DNA of 64,000 nt from an uncultured Desulfatitalea sp. (GTDB taxonomy: Bacteria; Desulfobacterota; Desulfobacteria; Desulfobacterales; Desulfosarcinaceae), in assembly GCA_937868765.1 (NCBI GenBank), contig CALMNL010000006.1, positions 434,001 through 498,000 on the forward strand, given 5' to 3'. This document shows positions 16,260 to 24,112 of the stretch, in pieces (the stretch's first letter is position 1; each line of letters begins with the position of its first letter). The position numbers and the translations under genes are program-made. The notes beneath the pieces are model-generated. The model had not been told where the DNA came from, did no database searches, and was given only the letters and a program-made list of their open reading frames with translations.

Positions 16260-16732
16260 GGCGACGCTTCTCCGTAATCCTTCAACAGATCAAAGTTGTT
16301 GCGGTACTTCTCGAATCGGGGACGCGGTACGACCTGACCGGTTTTGCTGCTGAGGTTGGTGAAAACGATACGGTATTTACCGGCATTCTGTCCGGTCTTG
16401 TTCCGGTTGGCTTCTTTGATCAGCTCAAGCGAGGGAAGGACCCAATAGCAGTTGGTTTGTTCGGAAAAAAAGATGAAAAAGAAGTTGGCGCGGGGATTAC
16501 GGACTTCCAAGGCCGCAAATGTACCGGCGTTTTTCGGGTTACATTGTTTCGAGCGGGCCTTGATCTGGATGTCCAGATACACCGGTTCCCCGAAGATTTC
16601 ATTGCGGACCACGCAGTCGATTTGCTGATCATCCACCAAGGTCAGATAGACGTCGAAACCTCGCCTGAGCAGTTCAGCGATGGCAACGAACTCCTGGCGT
16701 TTCCCAAATGATGCTGAATCCCGGTAGGCCAT
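16256..16732 (-). CDS. PD-(D/E)XK endonuclease-like protein
   Basis: This 158-residue protein has a restriction-endonuclease-like core: FGKRQEFVAIAELLRRGFDVY (helix with Glu), DDQQIDCVV (Asp), and VYLDIQIKARS (Q-x-K variant of the E-x-K motif). It resembles small PDDEXK proteins of the group I intron endonuclease/DUF4365 type. The start has GGAGACAAA before ATG. It is the first gene of the cargo operon. A nuclease effector or a DNA-targeting accessory is possible; Gln in place of the catalytic Glu makes activity uncertain. Confidence 0.65.
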   Translation of the reverse strand: MAYRDSASFGKRQEFVAIAELLRRGFDVYLTLVDDQQIDCVVRNEIFGEPVYLDIQIKARSKQCNPKNAGTFAALEVRNPRANFFFIFFSEQTNCYWVLPSLELIKEANRNKTGQNAGKYRIVFTNLSSKTGQVVPRPRFEKYRNNFDLLKDYGEASP

Positions 16733-16805
16733 TTTGTCTCCAAATCAAGGACACAGGTCGCAGTGCCCTGTTTGGGTAAGGTACTGCCATATTTTACAGA
16801 TTGAT

Positions 16806-16834
16806 ATTATACGACCTGATAGGTATCAGGTCAA
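16806..16834 (-). promoter_or_regulatory. Sigma-70 promoter with 20-bp palindromic operator in its spacer
   Basis: On the minus strand TTGACC (16834-16829) and TATAAT (16811-16806) are separated by 17 bp. GACCTGATA (16813-16821) and TATCAGGTC (16824-16832) form a perfect palindrome around GG, covering the whole spacer. A bound repressor would block RNA polymerase. The cargo operon starts 74 bp downstream. Confidence 0.8.
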
Positions 16835-16937
16835 TTAGAAAATTAAAGTACGGGAAGGATTCAAATCATAGAAAGGAAAGGAACTGGGAGGGGCAAAGTT
16901 ACTGAAGAACGAGAATGTCGGCGTTCGTCCTGAAAGT

Positions 16938-17372
16938 CTATTCGAGCCGGTCTTTGCGCATTTGAGCCCATATTTTTCGCTGTCGGTTCCAGTGGGGGAC
17001 GGCGGCGACCGGCCTCATGTCTTTTTCCAGAATCGGGTCTCGGCCCTTCGTTGTATTCGGAAGGAATAGGATCTCTTCCTGGATGTCCGGAGCGAGGTTG
17101 AGCAAATTCATGATCTGGGTGATGCGCGCACGGGTTACGTAGCCCAGGCGGGCGAGGTCCGCATAGTCCTGTATATCCCCTCGCTTGACCAGTCTCTCAA
17201 AGCGGATCGCCAAAGCCAGGAGCTTCGCAACCCGCGGTATGTTTCCTTTGCCGGTTGATCCGCGTCGGCTGTCCGATTGTGGGTTGACGTTCCCTCGTTT
17301 GTTGCGCGGCTGGAACGTGAAACTTACCTCCAGCCGCCCGTTGCTCCCAAAGTGATGCATGGTCGGTTTCAT
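16938..17372 (-). CDS. ParB-type HTH protein partnering the serine recombinase
   Basis: The 144-residue protein has a ParB/KorB-like helix-turn-helix at about residues 60-120 (VAKLLALAIRFERLVKRGDIQDYADLARLG, then TRARITQIMNLLNL). Its ATG overlaps the serine recombinase stop (ATGA), so it is translationally coupled. Small HTH proteins of this kind commonly follow serine recombinases with DUF2924 and may act as directionality or regulatory factors; that role is inferred. The 205 bp to the cargo operon contain its promoter. Confidence 0.75.
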   Translation of the reverse strand: MKPTMHHFGSNGRLEVSFTFQPRNKRGNVNPQSDSRRGSTGKGNIPRVAKLLALAIRFERLVKRGDIQDYADLARLGYVTRARITQIMNLLNLAPDIQEEILFLPNTTKGRDPILEKDMRPVAAVPHWNRQRKIWAQMRKDRLE

Positions 17373-18982
17373 ATGCGGTTTTCCTTTCCAAGGGCTGCCT
17401 GTCCCAGGCAAACGGCTTTGATGCCGGGGGAGCGAAACGTCACGGTCACTTTGCCATCACGGCCATCGTAGGCAACGCGCTCGACAAGGGCTTTAATAAC
17501 CCGCGCCTGTTCGCCCGGGGCAAGCGATTGCCAGATGGGGTCGAATGCCGCGAGGGCTTTTTCCAAGTCTTCGTCCTCGAGTGTTTCTCTTTGGACGGCG
17601 ATGGTTTCCTCGCGGATCACGGTCATCCTTTGTTCAAGAGAACGAATTTGGTCCTGGAGGTCAGCCATCTGATCCGTTGCCAACCCCTGGTCCGTTCCCG
17701 AGGACGGCAAGTCTCCCACGAGGGCGCGGAGCCTGGCGTCCAACCGTTTGAGTTCCCGCTCGTGAGCACGGCGCTCGGTTTCAAGTTCCGCCAGACGCTT
17801 TTCACTTTGAATCCGAACTTGGGAAGCCGTTTTCGAAATGACCTCCTGGTTCGCGCCCAAGCCTCGAATATAATCCACCACTGCGTCCTCAATTTCATAA
17901 GCATTGAGCGACTTGGTCGGGCAGGACGCCCATCCCCGCTGCTGAGCGGTCAGGCAGACATAGTAGCGGTAATGTTTCCCTTTTCTGGCGGTATAAGAAT
18001 GCACCATGGCGGTTCCACAAGGCGCGCAGTAAAGCAGCCCCCTTAGCAGCGCGCCGTATTTGTTTCGGATTTCCTTGCTGCCGGAGCGGCCATTGTGCCG
18101 AAGGGTATCTTGGACCCGCTGCCAAAGGTCCGGGGCTACGATCCTCTCATGCTCTCCGGGGTAGACGGTGCCCTTGTAATTGATGTTGCCTGTATAAATG
18201 ATGTTGGTCAGCAGTCGAAAGAGACTGCTTTTGTTAAAAAGATTCCCCCCGCGTTCCTCTCCTTTTTGGGTGGTCCACTTTTTTACACCCCACTTGCGGC
18301 GCTCGAGTTCCTGGACGACAGGCATCAACGCCTTGTGCTCCATGTAAAGATCATAGATGGCTCGCACCTGCTGGGCTTCTTCCTCGTTAACGACCAGCCG
18401 TCCTCCCTTGCGATCCAGGTCATAGCCGAGGACCGGCATGCCTCCGACCCACTTGCCCTTCTTCCGGGCGGCGGCCATTTTGTCCCTGGTGCGCTCCGAG
18501 ATGATTTCCCGCTCGAACTGGGCGAAGGACAGCAGGATGTTCAGGGTGAGCCGCCCCATGGAACTGGTGGTGTTGAACTGCTGGGTGACGGAGACGAAGC
18601 TCACGGCATGCTTGTCGAAAAGCTCCATGATGCGGGCGAAGTCGAGAAGGGAGCGGCTCAGCCGGTCCACCTTGTAGACGACCACGCAATCGATGTCACC
18701 GGCCTCGATGTCGGCGAAGAGTCTTTTGAGGGCGGGTCGCTCCATGTTACCGCCGGTAAATCCGCCGTCGTCATACCGATCGGCGATGCACAGCCATCCC
18801 TCGTGCCGCTGGCTCGCGATGTATGCCTCCGCAGATTCCCGCTGGGCGTCGAGGCTGTTGAATTCCTGGTCGAGACCCTCGTCGGTGGATTTCCGGGTAT
18901 AGATGGCGCAGCGCACGGTCGCTCGCCGGTTCTCCATAGACTGGTGGGTGGGGGTAATGTTTCTTTCGTATTGCCTGCTCAT
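17369..18982 (-). CDS. Large serine recombinase
   Basis: The 537-residue protein starts at MSRQYERN, overlapping the DUF2924 stop (ATGA). The catalytic domain shows Ser in IYTRKSTDEG, the DRLSRSLLDF motif, and LNILLSFAQFEREIISERT. A recombinase domain with a zinc ribbon follows (LLYCAPCGTAM ... GWASCPTK), then a coiled coil (residues about 380-460, EKRLAELETERRAHERELKRL). This is the layout of phage and ICE integrases that recombine short att sites. It is complete and probably moves this element. Confidence 0.92.
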   Translation of the reverse strand: MSRQYERNITPTHQSMENRRATVRCAIYTRKSTDEGLDQEFNSLDAQRESAEAYIASQRHEGWLCIADRYDDGGFTGGNMERPALKRLFADIEAGDIDCVVVYKVDRLSRSLLDFARIMELFDKHAVSFVSVTQQFNTTSSMGRLTLNILLSFAQFEREIISERTRDKMAAARKKGKWVGGMPVLGYDLDRKGGRLVVNEEEAQQVRAIYDLYMEHKALMPVVQELERRKWGVKKWTTQKGEERGGNLFNKSSLFRLLTNIIYTGNINYKGTVYPGEHERIVAPDLWQRVQDTLRHNGRSGSKEIRNKYGALLRGLLYCAPCGTAMVHSYTARKGKHYRYYVCLTAQQRGWASCPTKSLNAYEIEDAVVDYIRGLGANQEVISKTASQVRIQSEKRLAELETERRAHERELKRLDARLRALVGDLPSSGTDQGLATDQMADLQDQIRSLEQRMTVIREETIAVQRETLEDEDLEKALAAFDPIWQSLAPGEQARVIKALVERVAYDGRDGKVTVTFRSPGIKAVCLGQAALGKENRI

Positions 18983-19518
18983 TCGTTCCTCCCGTCCGGC
19001 TCGTTGTCTTGATCTTGCGGTCCCTTGGGTTCCGCAAGCCCGAAAAAGAGGAACCCGTTCCACTTGCTCCCGGTGGCCTCCTGGGCGACAGCGGACAGGG
19101 ACTTGAACCACCGGCCGTCATATTCGAAGCCCTTGTCCAGCACCTTTGCCACAATGTCCCGGCCCCGGAACTCCCTGACGAGCAATGTTCCCGGAAGCGG
19201 CAGCCTGTGGTCCCGTTGAGGTTGCAGCCTGCCGCTCACCGACCGTTCCCTGACCTCCATCAATCCCGGTTTTATGGGGTCTCGCAGCATGCGGATTCTA
19301 AGGTCCGCGTCATTGGCGATCTCCTCGGCCCTCCGTCTGGCCCGTTCAGATAGGCTGCCTTCGGCCAGGGCCTGCAACCGCCAGGCGATCCTTTTCCGAA
19401 GAAAGTCCTTGTGGTGGGACCTTGTCTCCTCTCCGAAGACATCGATATACCTTTCCCGGAGTTCCCCGACGGTCATTCGGGAAAGGGCTTGCACTTGCTG
19501 ATACGTCGTTTCATTCAT
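18979..19518 (-). CDS. DUF2924 protein
   Basis: This 179-residue protein of the DUF2924 family has MTVGELRERYIDVFGEETRSHHKDFLRKRIAWRLQ in the N-terminal half and a beta-rich C-terminus (GTLLVREFRGRDIVAKVLDKGFEYDGRWFKSLSAVA). The start is placed at MNETTYQQ, 26 codons into the longest frame, after a GGAGG-like site (AAACCTTTGGAGGTTGTC). Family members almost always precede a serine recombinase, as here, but their role is unknown. Confidence 0.85.
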   Translation of the reverse strand: MNETTYQQVQALSRMTVGELRERYIDVFGEETRSHHKDFLRKRIAWRLQALAEGSLSERARRRAEEIANDADLRIRMLRDPIKPGLMEVRERSVSGRLQPQRDHRLPLPGTLLVREFRGRDIVAKVLDKGFEYDGRWFKSLSAVAQEATGSKWNGFLFFGLAEPKGPQDQDNEPDGRNE

Positions 19519-19583
19519 GACAACCTCCAAAGGTTTAATGGTCAGTATCCAAAAAAACTCGGCAATCCGGCCGTCCCGCGGCG

Positions 19584-19805
19584 TTAACCGCTGCATGAAT
19601 GAAGGCTTCTATCGGCGGAACAATCAAGTCGGTTCTCTGTAAACGCCTCGGATTCTTTGGTTTGCGCTATATGGCCGGCCATTTCGGGAGCGGATGTCGG
19701 CAACCGACGCCCCGCTCTGTAGCGGAGGTAGCCTTCCCCCAGGATCGAGGCGATCTCTGCAATCGTTTCCGCGAGATCGCGTTCTGCGGATTCTCTGAAT
19801 TCCAT
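19584..19805 (-). CDS. Small protein upstream of DUF2924
   Basis: The 73-residue protein begins MEFRESAERDLAETIAEIASILGEGYLRYRAGRR, after GCAAGGAGGGCACG. The ILxxGYLRxRA segment resembles short proteins that accompany DUF2924/serine recombinase modules. The C-terminal half is Ser/Cys-rich and unremarkable. It is the first gene after promoter copy 4 and structured leader L2. Confidence 0.65.
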   Translation of the reverse strand: MEFRESAERDLAETIAEIASILGEGYLRYRAGRRLPTSAPEMAGHIAQTKESEAFTENRLDCSADRSLHSCSG

Positions 19806-19835
19806 CGTGCCCTCCTTGCGGCGACCGCTGAGCTA

Positions 19836-19999
19836 TTGTGGATGCCGTCGAGGAGGGATGGGTCAGCCGCGAGGGTATCGACCGCGGAGCCCATTGGTAC
19901 GCCCCGAAGGGTTGACTCGCCGGCACCCACAACGGTCTCCGTTCTTACGGCCGATTCCGCTGTCTGGTGTTTCTCTTCCGCCGGGCGTAGTTACCCGGC
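19836..19999 (-). ncRNA. Structured mRNA leader L2 upstream of recombination-module gene
   Basis: Read leftwards it has a GCCGGG/CCCGGC hairpin (19980-19999). CACCAGACA follows, then a CGGAGACCG segment, and a 12-bp stem between 19921-19932 and 19836-19847 with one G-U pair around a 73-nt loop. The stem ends 30 nt before the start codon. Parts and order match L1. The stem pair TGTCG/CGACA of L1 is TGCCG/CGGCA here, a compensatory change. Promoter copy 4 ends about 8 bp before the first hairpin. Confidence 0.62.
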
Positions 20000-20007
20000 T
20001 TCGGTCG

Positions 20008-20038
20008 ATACCTACCGGAGGACCCATCGGGGTGTCGG
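20008..20038 (-). promoter_or_regulatory. Element-specific bipartite promoter, copy 4
   Basis: The minus strand reads CCGAC, 13 bases, CTCCGGTAGGTAT. A start site about 7 nt downstream would coincide with the first base pair of leader L2. Confidence 0.7.
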
Positions 20039-20082
20039 GCCGAGTTGACCAGGCGGGCGTTAACAGCGTCCGAAAAAGGAAT

Positions 20083-20185
20083 GGAGAATCGGAGAATCCG
20101 AGGGGCACATCCGAGTGTGGCGGGCGCGAACGTCAACGTCCTTGGTTGAAACTCGAAAGCTGTGAGGGGAACGGAGAATCGGAGA
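20083..20185. repeat. 13-bp direct repeats near right end of element
   Basis: GGAGAATCGGAGA occurs at 20083-20095 and 20173-20185, and a half copy (GGAGAATC) overlaps the first. The stretch 20039-20229 has no gene. The repeats sit between promoter copy 4 and the terminal terminator and could be recombinase-accessory or operator sites. Confidence 0.4.
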
Positions 20186-20229
20186 GAATGTTCGGGTGGG
20201 CGTAAGTCGGCGTGGACACGGCTGAAATG

Positions 20230-20265
20230 ACAAAACCCCGAGGGGATGATCCCACGGGGTTTTGT
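20230..20265. terminator. Bidirectional Rho-independent terminator at element edge
   Basis: ACAAAACCCCG (20230-20240) pairs over 11 bp with CGGGGTTTTGT (20255-20265), giving T-rich 3' sides on both strands. It insulates the element from the tRNA gene, which is transcribed towards it. Confidence 0.8.
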
Positions 20266-20302
20266 GCTAACAAATGACCGTCGAAATCGACGGATGGATT
20301 TT

Positions 20303-20378
20303 TGGCTCCCCGAACAGGACTTGAACCTGTAACCTAGTGGTTAACAGCCACCCGCTCTGCCGATTGAGCTATCGGGGA
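20303..20378 (-). tRNA. tRNA-Asn (GTT)
   Basis: The minus-strand sequence folds into a 76-nt tRNA. Acceptor arms are TCCCCGA (20378-20372) and TCGGGGA (20313-20307), the D arm contains AGCTCAATCGG, and the anticodon loop is CTGTTAA with anticodon GTT. The T arm is ACAGGTTCAAGTCCTGT, and CCA is encoded. Its 3' end faces the mobile element, the usual geometry for integration at tRNA genes. Confidence 0.95.
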
Positions 20379-20579
20379 TCGCATCTTGGAGCGCGAGTCT
20401 GAGCGCCCCGAAGAAAGTGGCTTTTTAATAAAGCCGGTTTTGATTGTCAAGCAATTTTAGGCGCTAAACCGTCGTTTTGGAAAAGCGGACGGGTGGTGGC
20501 GAGGGGCGGCGGGGGAGGGCTGGTTTGCGTCCTTTGCAATGGGGTCTTAGCCTTCGGGTGCATTGAAAAGGAGGCCGGT

Positions 20580-20939
20580 ATGTATGCGCTTATTCAGGAA
20601 TTGACGGGGCCGATGGTGGGCGTGCGCGTCCAGGGGGACATCAACGACCGGGAAAACCGGCGGCTGGTGCGGTTGGTCGAGGAGCGCTTCGCGCAATTCG
20701 GGCCGGTGCGGTTGCTGGTGGTGTATGAAGCCGATCCGGGGCTGATGGGGGCCGAAGGGCTGTGCGACAACCTGCGTTTTGCCAGGCAGATGGGCGGGAA
20801 GCTGGCCAGGCTGGCGGTGGTCGGCGAGCATGACTGGGAGAGCACCTGGGTGGGGCTGTTCGGCCTCTTGGGCGGCATCCGGACTCATTATTTTGATCGT
20901 GCGCAGGCAGCGGCGGCTGTGGCATGGCTGAACGCGTAG
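20580..20939 (+). CDS. SpoIIAA/STAS-like domain protein
   Basis: The 119-residue protein starts at MYALIQELTG after AGGAGG. It has the alpha-beta pattern of the SpoIIAA-like family (PF11964): GPMVGVRVQGDINDRENRRLVRLVEE, then VRLLVVYEADPG and a C-terminal FDRAQAAAAVAWL helix. Members are often stand-alone and possibly bind nucleotides or lipids; the role is unknown. The upstream frame from 20493 is Gly-rich without support. The 200 bp between tRNA and this gene hold both promoters and no other gene. Confidence 0.8.
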   Translation: MYALIQELTGPMVGVRVQGDINDRENRRLVRLVEERFAQFGPVRLLVVYEADPGLMGAEGLCDNLRFARQMGGKLARLAVVGEHDWESTWVGLFGLLGGIRTHYFDRAQAAAAVAWLNA

Positions 20940-21061
20940 CCGGTGCGCCTTGTGTGGATGATTTCGGACGAGGGCAAAAATGATGAGGGGGAATTTCCCC
21001 CTCCCCTTGTAAAAGCGGGCTGGCATGGGAGGGCAAGGGGAGGGGGAAAAGGTCGGGTTGG

Positions 21062-22219
21062 CTATTTTATGGAGCCCAGCAGCGTACCGGCGATGGTATT
21101 CTTCTGGATCTCCTTGGTGCCTTCGTAAATCTCGGTGATCTTGGCGTCGCGGTAGAAGCGCTCGACGTCGTACTCTTCCATGTAGCCGTAGCCGCCCAGC
21201 AGCTGGATGGCTTCGTCGCACACTTCCACGGCGGTGCGCGCGGCGTACATCTTGGCCATGGAGGTCAGCTTGGGATCGATGCGGCCCTGGTCGAAGTTCC
21301 AGGCGGCCTTGTAGACCAGCAGGCGGGCGGCTTCGATCTTGGTGGCCATGTCGGCCAGCTTGTGCTGGGTGGCCTGGAACTGGGCGATCTTCTTGCCGAA
21401 CTGTTCGCGCTGCTTGACGTAGGCCAGGGCGCGGTCGAACCCGCCCTGGGCGATGCCCAGGCCCTGGGCCGCCACCAGGATGCGGCTCTCGTCGAAGAAG
21501 TGCAGCAGCTGGTAGAAGCCGCGGTTCTCCTTGCCCACCAGGTTGCTCAGGGGCACGCGCACGTCCTTGAAGGTCACTTCGGCCGTGTAGGAGAGGGTGA
21601 TGCCCATCTTCTTTCCCACGTCCTGGTAGCTGACGCCCGGACGGTCGGCTTCCACCAGGATGATGCTCAGACCGCGGTAGGAGGGCGAGGCATTGGGATC
21701 GGTGGTGCACAGCACGTTGTAAAAACCGGCCAGGGGCCCGCTGTTGGTGATGAAGATCTTGGAGCCGTTGATCACCCACTCGTCGCCCTGTTTGACGGCC
21801 GTGGTCTCCACCGAGGTGATGTCCGAACCGTGGTCCGGCTCGGTGAAAGCGCCGCAGGAGAGGCATTTACCCTCGGCCACCTTGGGCAGCCAGGTGGCTT
21901 TCTGTTCTTCGCTGCCGTGGTGCAGGATCAGTTCGGTGGCGAAGTCGGCGATGAGCAGGCAGGTGCCGACGGTGCTGTCGCCGCGGGCCAGTTCTTCGGC
22001 CACCAGGATGTTCTCCATGACGCCCATGCCCTGACCGGAATACTTCTCAGGGAAATGGATGCCGACGAAGCCCAGTTCGCACGCCTTTTTCCACAGACGC
22101 TCGGGATAGGCGTGGCGGTCAAGCAGGTCGTGGATCTCGTCTTTCTTGAACTCGCCCTTTACGAAGTCCCGGACCGCTTTCTGGATCTGGACCTGTTCTT
22201 TGGTCAATTCAAATTCCAT
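21062..22219 (-). CDS. Acyl-CoA dehydrogenase
   Basis: The 385-residue flavoprotein dehydrogenase starts at MEFELTKEQV after AAAAGGAGGCATC. It has the standard fold: a helical N-terminus, a beta domain with CGAFTEPDHGSDITS and KIFITNSG, and a C-terminal helical domain with REQFGKKIAQFQATQHKLADMA and LGGYGYMEEYDVERFYRDAKITEIYEGT, in which the Glu of YEGT is the catalytic base. It forms the alpha-beta double bond in an acyl-CoA and passes electrons to ETF. The divergent sigma-54 activator probably controls it. Confidence 0.92.
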   Translation of the reverse strand: MEFELTKEQVQIQKAVRDFVKGEFKKDEIHDLLDRHAYPERLWKKACELGFVGIHFPEKYSGQGMGVMENILVAEELARGDSTVGTCLLIADFATELILHHGSEEQKATWLPKVAEGKCLSCGAFTEPDHGSDITSVETTAVKQGDEWVINGSKIFITNSGPLAGFYNVLCTTDPNASPSYRGLSIILVEADRPGVSYQDVGKKMGITLSYTAEVTFKDVRVPLSNLVGKENRGFYQLLHFFDESRILVAAQGLGIAQGGFDRALAYVKQREQFGKKIAQFQATQHKLADMATKIEAARLLVYKAAWNFDQGRIDPKLTSMAKMYAARTAVEVCDEAIQLLGGYGYMEEYDVERFYRDAKITEIYEGTKEIQKNTIAGTLLGSIK

Positions 22220-22489
22220 GATGCCTCCTTTTGGCGCGTTGCGTTCCCCTGGGGGTCGAAGGAGAGAAGGGGTTCGATCCCTCAGGGGCGGATTCATCCG
22301 CATGAACGCAGGTATCGTATTCTACCCGGGTGAGATAAAGCAAGGGGCGTACCAGCGTTCGCGGTGCTATGATTTCAATGGATTACATGCGACCATAAAT
22401 AAACCTGTGCCATGGCAAAGAAAAAACTGGACTATGGGGCGGATGAAATCTAAACTGCGCCAGAGGACGGAAATCGAGGAGAAACTTCC

Positions 22490-24037
22490 ATGCCCATCGA
22501 CCCCAATGCCTTTTTCCGGGAATCGACCCTGCGCATCTGCGGCAGCCTGGATATCGAAAAGGCCATGCAGCAGTGTCTGCAGTTCTGGGTGCGCTTCCTG
22601 CCGGCCAGCCGCATGTGCTTCCACATTTATGACCCGGGGTCGGGCGTCGTGGAAACGGTGGCCATGGCGACCGTGGACCACTGCGAGGCCCTGAACCTGC
22701 GCACCAATCTTTCGGCCAGGGGCCGCCGCCAGGTCGAGGAGCAGCGCGCCGCGCGCATCAAGATGGTGCCGCGCATGGGCGACGACGCCGTGGCCGGCCC
22801 GGTGGTCAGCCATTTCCAGGCCGAGGACCTCCCGGGTTTGCTCCTGGACCTGGCCCTGGAGAAGAAGTTCATTGGTACCGTATCGGTTTTCGGCGAGCCG
22901 GGCAAGCATTTCGAGCAGGACCACGTGAAGTTGATTTCGTTGATCAACCGACCCTTCGCCATCGCCCTGGCCAACAGCCTGCGCTACCGGGAGCTGCGCC
23001 GGCTGCGGGACATGCTGGCCGACGACAACCGCTACCTGCGCGACGAACTGCGCCAGATGGCCGGCGAGGAGGTGGTGGGCGCCGGCGTGGGGCTGCGCGA
23101 TATCATGGAGATGGTGCGCCAGGTGGCTCCCCTGGACAGTCCGGTGTTGCTGCTGGGGGAAACCGGTGTGGGCAAGGAGGTGCTGGCCAATGCCATCCAC
23201 AACCTGTCGGCCCGGCGCAACGGGCCGTTCATCCGGGTCAACTGCGGGGCCATCCCCAACACGCTCATGGACAGTGAGCTGTTCGGTCACGAGAAGGGGG
23301 CCTTCACCGGCGCCCTGGCGCGCAAGCGCGGGCGCTTCGAGCGGGCCGACGGTGGCACCATTTTTCTGGACGAGATCGGCGAACTGCCCCTGGAAGCCCA
23401 GGTGCGCCTGCTGCGTGTGCTCCAGGACAAGACCATCGAGCGGGTGGGCGGCACCGACACCATCCAGGTGAACATCCGCATCATCGCGGCCACCCACCGC
23501 AATCTGGAGAAGATGCTGGCCGAGGGCACGTTCCGTGAGGATCTTTACTTCCGGCTGCGGGTCTTCCCCGTCGTGATCCCGCCCTTGCGACGGCGCACCG
23601 AAGACATTCCGGCCCTGGTGGAGCATTTCATCGCCAAGAAGGCCCGGGAGATGAAGATGTCCGCCGCCCCGGCGCTGGCCCCCGGCGCCCTGGAGCGGCT
23701 GATGCGCTACCCCTGGCCGGGCAATGCCCGGGAGCTGGAAAATGCCGTGGAGCGCGCCCTGATCGTATCCCGCGGCGCGCCATTGAAGTTCAACGACATC
23801 CTGCCTGAACTCGATGGGCCGCCGGCGCGCGAGCCCGCCCGCATCGGGCTGGAAAACGATGGCCCCCTGGCATTGGACCTGGTCACGGCCCGGCACATTC
23901 AGGCGGTGCTGGCGCGCTGCCGGGGGCGCATCGAGGGCGAAAAGGGGGCGGCGCGGCTGCTGCGGGTCAATCCTTCCACCCTGCGCAAACGCATGCGCAA
24001 GCTGGGGATCGTTCACGGGCGGAAAGCGGCCGATTAA
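22490..24037 (+). CDS. Sigma-54-dependent activator with GAF domain
   Basis: The 515-residue protein has an N-terminal GAF-like sensor (about 10-170), a short linker, an AAA+ domain ([21 protein letters not shown] loop for sigma-54 contact; [12 protein letters not shown] Walker B) and a C-terminal Fis-type HTH ([21 protein letters not shown]). The FhlA-like layout suggests a small-molecule ligand. It is divergent from the acyl-CoA dehydrogenase; the gap holds the palindrome TGCCATGGCA near 22411. No perfect -24/-12 promoter was found by eye. Confidence 0.92.
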   Translation: MPIDPNAFFRESTLRICGSLDIEKAMQQCLQFWVRFLPASRMCFHIYDPGSGVVETVAMATVDHCEALNLRTNLSARGRRQVEEQRAARIKMVPRMGDDAVAGPVVSHFQAEDLPGLLLDLALEKKFIGTVSVFGEPGKHFEQDHVKLISLINRPFAIALANSLRYRELRRLRDMLADDNRYLRDELRQMAGEEVVGAGVGLRDIMEMVRQVAPLDSPVLLLGETGVGKEVLANAIHNLSARRNGPFIRVNCGAIPNTLMDSELFGHEKGAFTGALARKRGRFERADGGTIFLDEIGELPLEAQVRLLRVLQDKTIERVGGTDTIQVNIRIIAATHRNLEKMLAEGTFREDLYFRLRVFPVVIPPLRRRTEDIPALVEHFIAKKAREMKMSAAPALAPGALERLMRYPWPGNARELENAVERALIVSRGAPLKFNDILPELDGPPAREPARIGLENDGPLALDLVTARHIQAVLARCRGRIEGEKGAARLLRVNPSTLRKRMRKLGIVHGRKAAD

Positions 24038-24042
24038 AAAGA

Positions 24043-24075
24043 TTCGGCCCCCGGGCCGCAAGCCCGGAGGCCGAA
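24043..24075. terminator. Terminator between convergent genes
   Basis: TTCGGCC-C-CCGGGC pairs with GCCCGG-A-GGCCGAA around a short loop. It lies between the sigma-54 activator and the convergent acyl-CoA synthetase and could serve both. Confidence 0.65.
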
Positions 24076-24112
24076 CACTAAAGATGGTGAGAGCGCCTTC
24101 ACCCGGTCCGTT

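Noticed and set aside
22367-24061. 564-codon minus-strand open frame
   Set aside because: Antisense of the sigma-54 activator, whose motifs are clear on the plus strand.
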